Positions 1 through 8,636 of a stretch of DNA of 64,000 nt are shown here, one piece after another; position 1 is the stretch's first letter, and the number at the start of each line of letters is the position of its first letter. This stretch comes from Burkholderia sp. Leaf177 (lineage in GTDB: Bacteria; Pseudomonadota; Gammaproteobacteria; Burkholderiales; Burkholderiaceae). The notes beneath the pieces are model-generated. The model was given only the letters and a program-made list of their open reading frames with translations. It ran no database searches and was not told where the DNA came from. The translations under genes and the position numbers were made by a program. Location of the stretch: NCBI RefSeq assembly GCF_001424345.1, contig NZ_LMPF01000003.1, positions 117,018 to 181,017 on the forward strand, given 5' to 3'.

Positions 1-37
1 ACACTTAAGAATTAGCGGTTGAGAGGCGTTTTCTTTG

Positions 38-75
38 CTTCGTTTCTTTGTCGCCGTTTGGACAAAGAAATGAAG
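38..75. repeat. Imperfect inverted repeat, intergenic
   Basis: A 10-bp perfect inverted repeat (TTTCTTTGTC at 43-52 and GACAAAGAAA at 61-70, 8-base loop) is extended by a CTTC/GAAG arm outside one mismatch. It lies in non-coding sequence; bases 1-186 hold no gene I can support. Palindromes of this TTTCTTTG...CAAAGAAA type recur between genes in Burkholderiaceae, from general recollection, so this is probably one member of a dispersed family. It has no T-tract and is a poor terminator. Confidence 0.5.
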
Positions 76-186
76 TCCCGCCACGGACAGTGGCTAACAG
101 TGCTAAAGAGAACAACAAAGACGGACCCCGCGAAAGCCTGAGCAGCAACAACCCAGCATCAACCCCGCCCGCCGCAGCGCCCCGCC

Positions 187-396
187 CTACCTAACTCCCG
201 CCCCAACCAGCCCCCCCGCCGCCGCCCCGGCAACCGTCCCCAACGGCCCGCCGGTCAGCACATATCCCAAAGCCCCACCAGCGGCAGCCCCAATCCCCGC
301 ATGCGCTTGCGTGCGACTCATCGCGCACCCTGACATTGCCGCGATCAAAGTCGCAACAGCCGCCACCCGAACCGATACCCGCATGATCTTATTCAT
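187..396 (-). CDS. Small glycine-zipper lipoprotein
   Basis: A 69-residue protein. Residues 1-24 are a lipoprotein-type signal ending in a lipobox-like AMSGC, so Cys24 would be acylated after cleavage. The mature part is almost entirely a Gly/Ala-rich segment with GxxxG spacing (AAAGGALGY, AAAGGLVGAG), the glycine-zipper pattern of small outer-membrane-associated proteins such as the OsmB/SlyB group. A good ribosome site (AAGGAAGG, 7 bases from ATG) supports the start. It is transcribed away from glnS. The function of this family is poorly defined; a structural or stress role in the envelope is only an inference. Confidence 0.75.
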   Translation of the reverse strand: MNKIMRVSVRVAAVATLIAAMSGCAMSRTQAHAGIGAAAGGALGYVLTGGPLGTVAGAAAGGLVGAGVR

Positions 397-727
397 GATG
401 AAACCTTCCTTTTTATTGTCAGAACGCCGCGCCCCGAACCTTTCAATCTCATTATTTCAGAACGCGAAGCTATCTTAAAATCGTCTCATCATTACCGACA
501 ATGCGATTTACCTCCCGTTACGCTCGATACATCCGGTATTGAAACGCCACGCATTCGCACAAGATAAGAAACATGTCGCACCCGCGCCGCACATCGCTGC
601 AAAATCCCGGCCGGCGCTGCCTCAGACTGGTTGCTAAGGTAGAATCGTTGGATCAATTCAGCTTTACCGAACGCAAGCCGCACGTCTTCGAACGCTAGCG
701 CCCTCGTCAGCTTTTCTTCTCTTTCGC
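397..727. other. Intergenic region, glycine-zipper gene / glnS
   Basis: 331 bases between divergent genes, so it must hold promoters for both. I see no convincing -35/-10 pair: a TAGAAT hexamer at 640-645 could be a -10 for glnS but lacks a good -35. No RNA gene or long hairpin was noticed. Confidence 0.4.
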
Positions 728-2437
728 ATGAACACCGATCGCAACGACGCCCCGGCGGTAAATAATTTCATCCGCAATATCATTGACGAAGATAACCGCA
801 ACGGCAAATGGTCGCAGCGAGTCGAGACGCGTTTTCCGCCTGAGCCCAACGGTTATCTGCACATCGGCCATGCGAAGAGTATTTGCGTGAATTTCGGCAT
901 CGCGCGTGATTATGGCGGCGTCTGCCACCTGCGTTTCGACGATACAAATCCCGAAAAGGAAAGCGTCGAGTATGTGGATTCCATCATCGACGCCGTCAAA
1001 TGGCTCGGCTTCGACTGGAACAAGGACGGCCAGGAATTCCTGTACTTCGCGAGCGATTACTACGACCAGCTTTATGAATTCGCGGAACTTCTGATCGAGC
1101 GCGGCCAGGCCTATGTGGATAGCCAGACGGCCGAGGAAATGCGGTTGACGCGCGGCTCGGCGCAGGAGCCCGGCAAGAATTCGCCGTTCCGCGACCGTAC
1201 GCCCGCGGAAAACCTCGACCTGTTTCGCCGCATGAAAGCCGGCGAATTCCAGGAAGGCGACCACGTGCTGCGCGCGAAAATCGACATGGCATCGCCGAAT
1301 TTCAACATGCGCGACCCGGTGATCTACCGGATCCGTTTCGCGCATCATTACCGGACCGGCGACACGTGGTGCATCTACCCGATGTACGACTACACGCATT
1401 GTGTATCGGACGCACTCGAGAACATCACGCATTCGCTGTGCACACTCGAATTCGAAGATCATCGTCCGTTGTACGACTGGTTCCTCAACCAACTCGCCGA
1501 CGACGGCAAGTTCACTCGTCCGCTGCCACAGCAAATCGAGTTTTCGCGACTGAACCTCACGTACGCGATCACCAGCAAGCGCAAGCTGCTGCAACTGGTG
1601 AACGAGAACCACGTGGAAGGCTGGGACGACCCGCGCATGCCGACTATCGTAGGCGTCCGGCGTCGTGGCTTCACGCCCGAAAGCATCCGCCTCATGTGCG
1701 ACCGCGTAGCTGTGACGAAGGTCGATTCGTGGATCGACATGAGCGTGCTGGAAGGCGCGCTGCGTGACGACCTCGATGAAAAAGCGCCACGCGCGATCGC
1801 CGTGCTGGATCCGCTGAAGCTGATCATCGACAACTATCCGGAAGGTACGAGCGAATCGTGCAGCGCGCCCGTGCATCCGCATCATCCGGACCGCGGCGTG
1901 CGCGAATTTCCGTTCTCGCGTGAATTGTGGATCGAGCGCGAAGACTTCCAGGAAGAACCGAAGAAGGGCTATTTCCGCCTGTTCCCGGGCAACAAGGTGC
2001 GACTGAAATACGGCTTCGTGGTGGAATGCACCGGCGCGGACAAAGACGAAAACGGCAACATCACTGCGGTGCGCTGCAACTATTTCCCCGACAGCAAATC
2101 GGGCACGGAAGGCGCGAACGCGTACAAGGTCAAGGGCACGATTCATTGGGTCAGTGCAAAAGACGCCTATGAAGCCGAAGTCCGTCTCTACGATCGGCTC
2201 TTTAAAGAACCGCAACCAGGAGCCGGCGGCGCTGAATTCCTCGATGCGTTGAACCCTGATTCAAAGCGCGTGGTGCGTGCTTATCTCGAACCGTCGGCGC
2301 GCAATGCCAAGGCCGAAGATCGCTATCAGTTCGAACGGCATGGCTATTTCGTGGCTGACCGGGTCGACTCGAAACCGGGCGTGCCGGTATTCAATCGAAT
2401 CGTCAGCTTGCGGGACAGCTGGGGCAAGCCGGCTTGA
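728..2437 (+). CDS. glnS: Glutaminyl-tRNA synthetase
   Basis: 569 residues, the normal size of bacterial GlnRS (class I aminoacyl-tRNA synthetase), which charges tRNA-Gln with glutamine using ATP in the cytoplasm. The catalytic HIGH signature is intact ([14 protein letters not shown], around residue 45) and the KMSKS counterpart appears as TSKRKLLQL near residue 280. The C-terminal half matches the anticodon-binding beta barrels ([14 protein letters not shown]). The ATG at 728 is preceded by no clear Shine-Dalgarno, only a pyrimidine-rich stretch. Its stop codon overlaps the start of the next gene by one base, so the two are probably co-transcribed. Having glnS means glutamine is charged directly. 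Confidence 0.97.
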   Translation: MNTDRNDAPAVNNFIRNIIDEDNRNGKWSQRVETRFPPEPNGYLHIGHAKSICVNFGIARDYGGVCHLRFDDTNPEKESVEYVDSIIDAVKWLGFDWNKDGQEFLYFASDYYDQLYEFAELLIERGQAYVDSQTAEEMRLTRGSAQEPGKNSPFRDRTPAENLDLFRRMKAGEFQEGDHVLRAKIDMASPNFNMRDPVIYRIRFAHHYRTGDTWCIYPMYDYTHCVSDALENITHSLCTLEFEDHRPLYDWFLNQLADDGKFTRPLPQQIEFSRLNLTYAITSKRKLLQLVNENHVEGWDDPRMPTIVGVRRRGFTPESIRLMCDRVAVTKVDSWIDMSVLEGALRDDLDEKAPRAIAVLDPLKLIIDNYPEGTSESCSAPVHPHHPDRGVREFPFSRELWIEREDFQEEPKKGYFRLFPGNKVRLKYGFVVECTGADKDENGNITAVRCNYFPDSKSGTEGANAYKVKGTIHWVSAKDAYEAEVRLYDRLFKEPQPGAGGAEFLDALNPDSKRVVRAYLEPSARNAKAEDRYQFERHGYFVADRVDSKPGVPVFNRIVSLRDSWGKPA

Positions 2438-3414
2438 TGCTGGCGAGATATTTGTCGATGTCGCCGGGAAATGGTTCCGATCGCACATTGCCCCGGCTTC
2501 TTCGCGCAATGTGCGCGGCGTCCGCAATCACGCTGCTGATGTCGGCGCAAACAGTCTGCGCAAGCGCGGCGGAGCAATCTCAGATTTCGCCTACGCTGCG
2601 CAAGATCGTCGAAAACAACAGCATTGTTCTTGGCGTGCGCGAATCGTCGGTGCCGTTTTCCTATCTGGACGCGAAGCAGCAACCTATCGGCTATTCGCAA
2701 AGCATCGCGCTCAAGATTGTCGATGAAGTCCGCCGTCGCCTTCAAAAACCTCACCTTGCGGTGAGCACGGTGGTGATGACGTCCACGAATCGCTTGTCCT
2801 TCATAGTCAACCATCAGATCGACCTGGAGTGCGGCTCGACCGCGCATATTCGCGATCGTGAACAACTGGTCGCATTTTCGAACAGCTTCTTTGACTACGG
2901 TATCCGGATGGCGGTGAAACGCAAATCCGGAATTCGTAATTACAGTGATCTCCGTGGGAAAACAGTCTCCACGACCGCCGGCACATCCGACGAACAATTG
3001 ATACGCGCGTTGTCGCTCACGCAGAATCTCGACTTGCGGATACTTGCCACCCGCGACCACGCAGAAGCGTTCGATGCGGTAAAGACCGGCCGCGCCGTCG
3101 CGTTCGTAATGGATGATCCGCTGCTGTACGGAAAGATTGCGCAGGAAGGCGTTGCGCAGCGTGACTACGTGGTAACGGGCGATCCGCTCGCGCACGAAGC
3201 GTATGCGTGCGTCATGCGCAAGGGCGACCCGGTCTTCAAAAAATTGGCCGATGACGTCATTGCCGGGATGCAGCGTTCGGGCGAAGCGGAAAGCTTGTAC
3301 AACACCTGGTTCATGCAACCCATTCCGCCCAACAATATGAACCTGCGCTTTCCGCTTTCGCCCGAAATGAAAGCACTATTCGCGAACCCGAACGATCGGC
3401 CGTCGGATAATTGA
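2437..3414 (+). CDS. ABC transporter substrate-binding protein, glutamate/aspartate type
   Basis: 325 residues from the ATG that shares its A with the glnS stop (a TTG three bases earlier is also in frame). A signal peptide precedes about residue 45 (ASAITLLMSAQTVCASA), placing the protein in the periplasm. The mature part is a bacterial extracellular solute-binding protein of family 3 (VLGVRESSVPFSY, DLRGKTVSTTAGTSDEQ). The C-terminus (WFMQPIPPNNMNLRFPLS) resembles the glutamate/aspartate binding proteins GltI/AatJ. No permease or ATPase gene is adjacent, so its transporter partner must be elsewhere. The exact ligand is inferred from resemblance only. Confidence 0.85.
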   Translation: MLARYLSMSPGNGSDRTLPRLLRAMCAASAITLLMSAQTVCASAAEQSQISPTLRKIVENNSIVLGVRESSVPFSYLDAKQQPIGYSQSIALKIVDEVRRRLQKPHLAVSTVVMTSTNRLSFIVNHQIDLECGSTAHIRDREQLVAFSNSFFDYGIRMAVKRKSGIRNYSDLRGKTVSTTAGTSDEQLIRALSLTQNLDLRILATRDHAEAFDAVKTGRAVAFVMDDPLLYGKIAQEGVAQRDYVVTGDPLAHEAYACVMRKGDPVFKKLADDVIAGMQRSGEAESLYNTWFMQPIPPNNMNLRFPLSPEMKALFANPNDRPSDN

Positions 3415-3461
3415 GCGGCTGATTTGATCGGCCAAGTCAATCGCCCAAATCAGCCGCTCAA
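3411..3461. terminator. 16-bp inverted repeat between convergent genes
   Basis: TTGAGCGGCTGATTTG at 3411-3426 is perfectly repeated in inverse at 3446-3461 around a 19-base loop. The stop codon of the binding-protein gene (3412-3414) lies in the left arm and that of the Nudix gene (3458-3460) in the right arm. Neither side has a T-tract, so it may be a stabilising or factor-dependent 3' end shared by both transcripts. Confidence 0.6.
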
Positions 3462-3910
3462 ATCAGCGTTTGATGCAGTTCTGCGAGCGACAGCGTAGTC
3501 TGGAAAAGCCGCGCGAGGCTGCGGCTTGCGTACTGGTCGACATCAGTTGGCGATACCCATCGGTAGGCATCCATTTCGGGAATCATCGTGCCGTCACGAC
3601 GACGCGGAAAGTACGATTCGCATACGCACTCCTCGATCTTGACTTCGTCCTCGTCAACCCGCACCGCGAACAAATGCAGGTCCTTGTCACGCCGATAAAC
3701 AAAGCGCCCGAGATCCCTGAGCCGATCCGCCGGCAGAACAATGCCAGTCTCTTCCACGAGCTCGCGCAACGCCGCTTCAACCGGTTCCTCACCTTCTTCG
3801 CCCTGCCCTTTTGGAACGTCCCAGTGCGAGGTTTCGGTCGCGTGACAAAGCAACACGTCGCCTTGCGTGTTGAGTATGACGACGCCGCACGAAACCGTCC
3901 GCTCAGCCAT
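3458..3910 (-). CDS. Nudix hydrolase
   Basis: 150 residues from ATG 3910 (an in-frame TTG at 3934 is less likely). The complete Nudix box G-x5-E-x7-REUxEExGU is present (GQGEEGEE through RELVEETGI), giving the metal-binding catalytic glutamates for hydrolysis of a nucleoside diphosphate linked to another moiety. Upstream lies the usual first strand (AERTVSCGVVILN) and SHWDVPKGQGE, as in diadenosine-polyphosphate or NTP pyrophosphatases of the MutT-like and Ap4A groups. The substrate cannot be told from sequence. It is convergent with the binding-protein gene and ends in the shared inverted repeat. Probably cytoplasmic; no signal peptide. Confidence 0.88.
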   Translation of the reverse strand: MAERTVSCGVVILNTQGDVLLCHATETSHWDVPKGQGEEGEEPVEAALRELVEETGIVLPADRLRDLGRFVYRRDKDLHLFAVRVDEDEVKIEECVCESYFPRRRDGTMIPEMDAYRWVSPTDVDQYASRSLARLFQTTLSLAELHQTLI

Positions 3911-3973
3911 TGATCGACCCACCAGGCCAAGCAACGAAAAACTGCTCTGTGCAAAGCTGCAGTTGAAGAACGT

Positions 3974-4393
3974 TCACTGCTTGAGCAACGCCCATTTGCC
4001 GCCTTCGTTCTTGCAGATAATCGGCGCCCAGGTTTGCGTCTGGCCCTTGGCGTGCGCGACCATGGTCAGCTTGCGGCAGGTTCTGTCGCCTTTCTTGTCT
4101 GTATCCGATGGCGTGAGCGTGCCATTGACGGCTACCGGATTCCCGGCGCCCTGGTTATTCCAGTCGAGCGATTCGCCGTCCTGCTTGGTATCCAACGCGG
4201 TGCGCGCGGCCTTGTTGAGCATCTCGAGATCACGCTGCTTCATGTACGTGATGGGCGTGTTGTTAAGGAACCCGAGATTCGCCGCCTGCGCTGCGCCGCT
4301 GGCCAGCAAAACGCAGCCCGCGACTAGCGACAAGGTGAAGTGCGTGGAGACGCGTTTAAGCCCGCGGATGGACTGTGACACCGGCTGTGACAT
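3974..4393 (-). CDS. Secreted protein with RT0821/Lpp0805-like surface domain
   Basis: 139 residues. The start at 4393 is chosen because AGGGAG lies 8 bases upstream; the open frame extends further but that part looks non-coding. Residues 1-37 form a signal peptide (FTLSLVAGCVLLASGAAQA, cleavage after AQA). The mature domain resembles the RT0821/Lpp0805 (17-kDa surface antigen-like) fold: a short helix (MLNKAARTALDT) followed by beta strands including CRKLTMVAHAKG and WAPIICKNEGGKWALLK, with two cysteines that may form a disulfide. Periplasmic or outer-membrane location is inferred. The role of the family is unknown. Confidence 0.72.
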   Translation of the reverse strand: MSQPVSQSIRGLKRVSTHFTLSLVAGCVLLASGAAQAANLGFLNNTPITYMKQRDLEMLNKAARTALDTKQDGESLDWNNQGAGNPVAVNGTLTPSDTDKKGDRTCRKLTMVAHAKGQTQTWAPIICKNEGGKWALLKQ

Positions 4394-4655
4394 GAAATGT
4401 TCTCCCTCGTTGAATATTGATTGATTGTCTGCGCGGATCGCGATTCGGCATGCCGGACCAAGCCGGCAAATAACGATCGTCTTGCGTCGAGGATAGCATG
4501 AGGTCACACGTGCGCCGCAAGCGCAAAAGCTCGGCCGAATGGCCATTGCATGTGCATTTCGGAGGAATGACAGAGTATCTCAGACATGTCCGATAGAGCC
4601 GCTTGCAGGGCAAACCTAAGATTGAAGGCTTCCCTACTTCAGCTCTTCTACCGTC

Positions 4656-4928
4656 ATGGACACCCATCTCGCGCCGACGCTTTACGGATGCTTGAGCATC
4701 GCCGCCATTGCGTGTGCGCTCGTCATGCCGAAGGGATTGGCAGCAATGGATCGGCTGCTTGCAAGACAACCCGAGCGATTCAATCTCGACGGCTGGCCGC
4801 AAGAGCATAGAAACATGGATGAAGCGAAGCCCGCCGTTTGGCCGCGCGTAATCACCGCCATAGGGTGCGCGCTATTGTTTGCGGCGCTGCTCGTGCTGAT
4901 GATTTTGTGCCAGCAACTTGCGCTGTGA
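4656..4928 (+). CDS. Small two-helix membrane protein, unknown
   Basis: 90 residues. Two hydrophobic segments are visible: about residues 7-28 (PTLYGCLSIAAIACALVMPK) and 65-88 (RVITAIGCALLFAALLVLMI), joined by a basic and polar loop (RLLARQPERFNLDGWPQEH). The inner membrane is therefore likely, with the loop in the cytoplasm by the positive-inside rule. I do not recognise the family. There is no clear Shine-Dalgarno before the ATG, but the codon pattern and two well-formed helices make it plausible. It lies just before the oppositely oriented tRNA-Arg. Confidence 0.6.
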   Translation: MDTHLAPTLYGCLSIAAIACALVMPKGLAAMDRLLARQPERFNLDGWPQEHRNMDEAKPAVWPRVITAIGCALLFAALLVLMILCQQLAL

Positions 4929-4948
4929 ACGCGCGCGAGTCGTGACTT

Positions 4949-5025
4949 TGGTACGGCAGGAGGGACTCGAACCCCCGCCCCTCGGCTTAGAAGGCCGATG
5001 CTCTATCCAGCTGAGCTACTGCCGC
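4949..5025 (-). tRNA. tRNA-Arg (TCT)
   Basis: A 77-base cloverleaf with 7-bp acceptor stem (GCGGCAG/CTGCCGT), D-loop AGCTCAGCTGGATAGAG, anticodon loop CTTCTAA (anticodon TCT) and T-loop GTTCGAGTC. CCA is encoded. Confidence 0.97.
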
Positions 5026-5104
5026 GGTGCAGACAATCCGCGATTTTACCTCATTGAAACCGCACGGGGCCCCATTCCGGACCCCTCACGTCATTTGCTT
5101 CAAC

Positions 5105-5935
5105 TCAAACCGGTTGCGGATGCAGCATGAACCAGCCGAGACAGAACGCGCCCGCGATCAGGCAATAGACGCCGAACGCAGCAAGCCGCCCTTTTCCTTC
5201 GAAATAACGCATCAGGAATCGCACGCTGAGATATGCGGCGATGCCCGTCAGCACGCCGCCCAGGATGGCATCGGCGAGTTGATCGGGTGCATGAAAAAGC
5301 TTCGGCAATTCGAGGACGCCGGCCGCGAAGATGATCGGCGTACCGAGCAGGAACGAAAACTCGGCGGCTTTCTCGGCGCTCAAACCTGCGCCCACGCCCG
5401 CGATGATCGTCAGGCCGCTGCGCGAAAAACCGGGAATCAGTGCGCCGATTTGCGCCAGGCCGACCAGGAACGCCTGCTTGAATGTTAAATCTTCCGGAGC
5501 GCGCTCGGCGCGCGAGCGTGTCAACCGGTCGCCGACCCACAGCAACACGCCGTTGACCATCAAGGCCGCCGCGACAATTCGAAGGTCGTGGAAAAGCGCC
5601 TCGAGCCGTTTTTCGAGCAGCAGACCAACGATGCCCGTCGGAATCGTGCCGATAATCAGCGCCCACATCATGTGGCCATCGGCGTTCTTGCGGCCACGCA
5701 GCGATCCAATGAACCCGATCACCAGCGCCACCCAGCGTTTGCGGAAATACCAGAGCAACGCGAGCGCGGTGCCGAGGTGAAGCGCGACGAGGAAAGGCAG
5801 CAGCTGTGGTGCATGTTTATCGATGTGCATGCCGATCAAGCCGGGCACGAGAAGGGTATGGCCAAGACTACTGACCGGGAACAACTCGGTCACGCCCTGC
5901 AACACGCTCAGGAAAATCAGAAACCACAAAGTCAC
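5105..5935 (-). CDS. uppP: Undecaprenyl-diphosphatase
   Basis: 276 residues, the usual size for the BacA/UppP family. It dephosphorylates undecaprenyl diphosphate to the monophosphate at the periplasmic face of the inner membrane, recycling the lipid carrier for peptidoglycan and other surface polymers; overproduction gives bacitracin resistance. Both signature regions are present: [14 protein letters not shown] near residue 14 (the E-x3-PVSS-x-GH box, with Leu where Ser is common) and [10 protein letters not shown] near residue 165. About eight hydrophobic segments run through the sequence. It stands alone, transcribed towards tRNA-Arg. Confidence 0.95.
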   Translation of the reverse strand: MTLWFLIFLSVLQGVTELFPVSSLGHTLLVPGLIGMHIDKHAPQLLPFLVALHLGTALALLWYFRKRWVALVIGFIGSLRGRKNADGHMMWALIIGTIPTGIVGLLLEKRLEALFHDLRIVAAALMVNGVLLWVGDRLTRSRAERAPEDLTFKQAFLVGLAQIGALIPGFSRSGLTIIAGVGAGLSAEKAAEFSFLLGTPIIFAAGVLELPKLFHAPDQLADAILGGVLTGIAAYLSVRFLMRYFEGKGRLAAFGVYCLIAGAFCLGWFMLHPQPV

Positions 5936-6105
5936 GCGTCAGTCCTCTTTCGTTAATGGCGACAGACCAGCATTAAGTGCATGGTCGCGGCGGTGCAGCA
6001 TAGGCACATAAAACGCGCCGATTATGCCGGTCGCCAATTGCAGCGCCAAGCATTTGCGTGCGAGATCGCGCAATCGAAAGCTTATTGTTAGGTATATGAA
6101 TATTA

Positions 6106-6143
6106 AAAGAAAAATAAAAAAGGCCCGTCATAAGACGAGCCTT
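6106..6143 (-). terminator. Rho-independent terminator after the 26-aa ORF
   Basis: On the minus strand AAGGCTCGTC-TTAT-GACGGGCCTT forms a 10-bp stem (one T-G pair) followed by TTTTTATTTTTC. It starts 30 bases after the stop codon at 6174-6176 and so marks the end of a short transcript carrying only that ORF. Confidence 0.85.
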
Positions 6144-6173
6144 CTTGCAAATGCCGACCTGGCAATGCAGCGC

Positions 6174-6254
6174 TTAAAGCTTGTATAAGAACAACGCCGT
6201 TCCCGCGCCGAACGTGCCAAAGATAAATACTCCGAACATCAAAGCCAGATCCAT
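6174..6254 (-). CDS. 26-residue single-span membrane protein
   Basis: The ORF begins MDLALMFG and ends FLYKL, 26 residues. Nearly all of it is one hydrophobic helix with small-residue spacing (GTFGAGTA), flanked by an acidic residue at the N-terminus and a lysine at the C-terminus. GAGG sits 5 bases ahead of the ATG, and a strong terminator follows 30 bases after the stop, so the transcript would code for this peptide alone. Peptides of this size are often small subunits or regulators of inner-membrane complexes (CydX, KdpF, CcoM types), but I see no match in sequence and no partner gene next door. Function unknown; being a real gene is an inference from the start site, helix and terminator. 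Confidence 0.65.
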   Translation of the reverse strand: MDLALMFGVFIFGTFGAGTALFLYKL

Positions 6255-6469
6255 ATCAACCTCGTCTTTCGTAGGATCATCTTGAACGATTCAATCGCCA
6301 AGGCCGGAAAATGTTTCATGTGCGTTACATCGTGTTTGCATTATCGGGCTAATGAAACCAGGTGTGTCAGTCGCAATTTCCCCAAAAGGGTTTCCCCGTA
6401 GAATTGAGCGCGATCCATGCGCCAAAAGCGCCGACCCATCCGACCATTTACGCCAAGGAGACCGCCAAC

Positions 6470-7372
6470 ATGTCATCGATACCCGACATCCTGGAAATCA
6501 AGCACGACGACGCCGTCCTGGAAATCGCCCCGCACGCCGGCGCACGCCTGATGACGTGGCGAGTCGGCGGCGATCCGGTCATTTTCTGGCCTGCCTCGCC
6601 CGATTGGTCCAACTTCGTCAAGATCCGCGGCGGCAATCCGCTGCTGTTTCCGTTCCTGGGGCGTCATTTCGTCGATGGCGAAATCGGCAAGTGGCGCGAC
6701 CCTGAAGGCGTTGTGCACGACCTGCCCATGCACGGGTTCGCACGCAACCTGCCGTTCGAACACAGGATCGATCCGGACGGACACGGCGTTCGGACGACGC
6801 TTGTCGACAACGATTTCACGCGTCAGGGTTATCCATTCGCCTTTCGCTTTGAAGCTGCGTACCGACTAGTGGATGGTGTGACGCTGGATGTCGAACTGAC
6901 GACTTCGAACCCGGGCGAGGTTCCATTGCCGTATTACTCCGGCCACCATTTCTACTTCGCGCTGCCGCACGATCAGCGCGGTATCAGCAGCATTGAACTG
7001 CCGCGCACGGAAATGCGCCGGCAACTCGCAGACGGTTCGATTACAGAACCGGAAGCGGGAAAAACGCTTTATTCAATCGATGACGCAAGCATCCTCGACC
7101 GTTTTCATTGTTTCACCGGTCCGTCCGACCAGCCGGTCCGGCTCGTGACGCCTGGCCTGAAGCGCGCGGTGAATTTCGATCTGCAGCGTCCTGACTCGGT
7201 GCCCTGGTATGCCGTCACGACGTGGACCGAAGCGCCCGCGTCAGATTTTTATTGCGTTGAACCGTGGGTGGGTCTGCCGGATGCCATTCACAACGGTCAC
7301 GGTTTGCGTTGGATCGCGCCGGGGAAGACGGAAACGGCGGCGCTCAGGCTGACCATTTCGCCGGCATCGTAA
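6470..7372 (+). CDS. Aldose 1-epimerase / galactose mutarotase-like protein
   Basis: 300 residues from ATG 6470, which has AAGGAG 9 bases upstream; the open frame continues further upstream without such support. The sequence has the galactose mutarotase-like beta-sandwich features: LEIAPHAGARLMTWRVGGDPV at the N-terminus, GGNPLLFPFLGR, PMHGFARNLPF (the conserved substrate His), GHHFYFALP and FYCVEPWVGLPDA (conserved Glu). These enzymes interconvert alpha and beta anomers of free or phosphorylated sugars, for example YeaD-like hexose-6-phosphate epimerases; the substrate here is not determined. Cytoplasmic; no signal peptide. Divergent from the 26-residue ORF. Confidence 0.85.
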   Translation: MSSIPDILEIKHDDAVLEIAPHAGARLMTWRVGGDPVIFWPASPDWSNFVKIRGGNPLLFPFLGRHFVDGEIGKWRDPEGVVHDLPMHGFARNLPFEHRIDPDGHGVRTTLVDNDFTRQGYPFAFRFEAAYRLVDGVTLDVELTTSNPGEVPLPYYSGHHFYFALPHDQRGISSIELPRTEMRRQLADGSITEPEAGKTLYSIDDASILDRFHCFTGPSDQPVRLVTPGLKRAVNFDLQRPDSVPWYAVTTWTEAPASDFYCVEPWVGLPDAIHNGHGLRWIAPGKTETAALRLTISPAS

Positions 7373-7519
7373 GGAGAAGACGGAGCCAGACCGACTGCGC
7401 GCATGCACGCTTCTGACTACCACGGCACGGGGACGTTAAAATCATACCTTTCGACGTTACGCGTTGTGGTTTGTCCGCCGTGGCTTTCGGGTTGTGCGGC
7501 GCTTTGCGAGGTTCTGAGT

Positions 7520-8248
7520 TTGACAAAAATAATTCGACGGCTGACCTGCGCGACTTTGGTCGCAGTGCTCGCCGCGTGTGGCTCCGCGCCTGTCGGGCCG
7601 GGGTTTTATCGTGTGGAACGGGGCGATACGCTATCCAAGATCGCGCGCGCGAACCGGACATCGGTACAGAATATTTCGCGATGGAACAATCTCACCGACC
7701 CGAACGCAATTGAAGTCGATCAGGTTCTGCGCGTGGCGCCGCCGGCCGGAACGGCTATCGCGTCCTCGTCGTCCTCGTCGTCCTCTTCGTCTTCTTCGTC
7801 CGCGCCGGCTCGCACAAACGGCGGCACGAGTTCTGCGGATACGGCGCCTGCCGTGTCAGGCGGCGCGATCAAACCGGCTTCCAGCATTTCGCTGATCTGG
7901 CCGGTGCAAGGCGCGGTGATTCGCGGTTTCGATGGCAAGAATTCAAAGGGCATCGACATTGGCGGCACGCCGGGCACGCAGATCGTGGCAGCGGCGGCCG
8001 GATCGGTGGTGTATGCAGGAAACGGCTTGCGGGGTTATGGCAACTTGCTGATCGTGAAGCACAACGCCGATTACCTCACCGCATACGCGCATAATCGCGC
8101 ACTGCTCGTGAAAGAAGGTCAGCAAGTCACGCAAGGCCAGGCCATCGCGGAAATGGGCGACAGCGACACGAACCGCGTGATGTTGCACTTCGAACTGCGT
8201 TACAAGGGCAGTTCGATCGATCCATCGCGCTATTTGCCACCTCGATAA
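7520..8248 (+). CDS. NlpD-like lipoprotein, LysM plus degenerate LytM
   Basis: 242 residues if translation starts at TTG 7520, with GAGG about 8 bases upstream; no in-frame ATG fits the signal peptide. Lipobox LAAC gives Cys20, so an outer-membrane lipoprotein is expected. LysM (about 29-73, [14 protein letters not shown]) binds peptidoglycan. A linker with 13 consecutive serines (82-94) leads to a LytM/M23 domain (about 125-240). The metal ligands are missing: KGIDIGG replaces the HxxxD motif and LHFELRYKG the HxH motif, as in E. coli NlpD, so it should be an amidase activator rather than a peptidase. NlpD normally sits by rpoS; this copy does not, so it may be a paralogue. Confidence 0.85.
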   Translation: MTKIIRRLTCATLVAVLAACGSAPVGPGFYRVERGDTLSKIARANRTSVQNISRWNNLTDPNAIEVDQVLRVAPPAGTAIASSSSSSSSSSSSSAPARTNGGTSSADTAPAVSGGAIKPASSISLIWPVQGAVIRGFDGKNSKGIDIGGTPGTQIVAAAAGSVVYAGNGLRGYGNLLIVKHNADYLTAYAHNRALLVKEGQQVTQGQAIAEMGDSDTNRVMLHFELRYKGSSIDPSRYLPPR

Positions 8249-8303
8249 GTCCATAGCGCAAAAACGCGCCCAGGCAGGTTCAATCAGTTACAGGGAAGAT
8301 TCG

Positions 8304-8636
8304 ATGAAAGAGAATGTCCGCGCTCCGGCGCTTGAAAAGCTGGCGGTAATGGGTGCCGTATTGATAGCCGCAGCCGCGCTGACGGGTTGCGCAAACACGG
8401 CAAAACGCACCTATTTACCAACCGGCGATACGGGTTTTGCCATCAACTGCAGCGGCGGCGACGCCAGCACGAGCTGGGCCGAATGCTATAAAAAGGCTGG
8501 GGAAATCTGCGGGTCGTATGGGTACGACGTGGTATCGAAGGACGTGGATAACGGCGCGACCTCGGGCGGGTCGGTTGCCGGTATTTTTGGCGCGAACGTC
8601 AAGAACCGGTCGATGGTGATTCGCTGTAAGCAGTAG
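8304..8636 (+). CDS. Small lipoprotein, unknown
   Basis: 110 residues. The signal peptide has a lipobox LTGC (Cys29), preceded by a hydrophobic stretch (VMGAVLIAAAALTG). The mature part includes four further cysteines (FAINCSGGD, WAECYKKAGEIC, VIRCKQ), which could form two periplasmic disulfides, and the segment ECYKKAGEICGSYGYDVV. I recognise a generic secreted-lipoprotein layout found in Burkholderiaceae but no named family. It follows the NlpD-like gene by 55 bases in the same direction and may share its transcript. Confidence 0.75.
   Translation: MKENVRAPALEKLAVMGAVLIAAAALTGCANTAKRTYLPTGDTGFAINCSGGDASTSWAECYKKAGEICGSYGYDVVSKDVDNGATSGGSVAGIFGANVKNRSMVIRCKQ

Larger units (their letters stand above)
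5936..6469. other. Intergenic region holding a small ORF
   Basis: Between divergent uppP and the epimerase-like gene. It contains the 26-residue ORF at 6174-6254 and the terminator at 6106-6143, listed separately. 5936-6105 contains an AT-rich patch (around 6088-6120) and no other gene that I can support. Confidence 0.5.

Noticed and set aside
707..2215. 502-codon open frame antisense to glnS
   Set aside because: Same reason: glnS is complete and unmistakable, and the antisense product has no recognisable domain.
7763..7801. Frameshift or assembly fault at the serine codon run
   Set aside because: The frame continues cleanly into a full LytM domain, so the run is a genuine linker.
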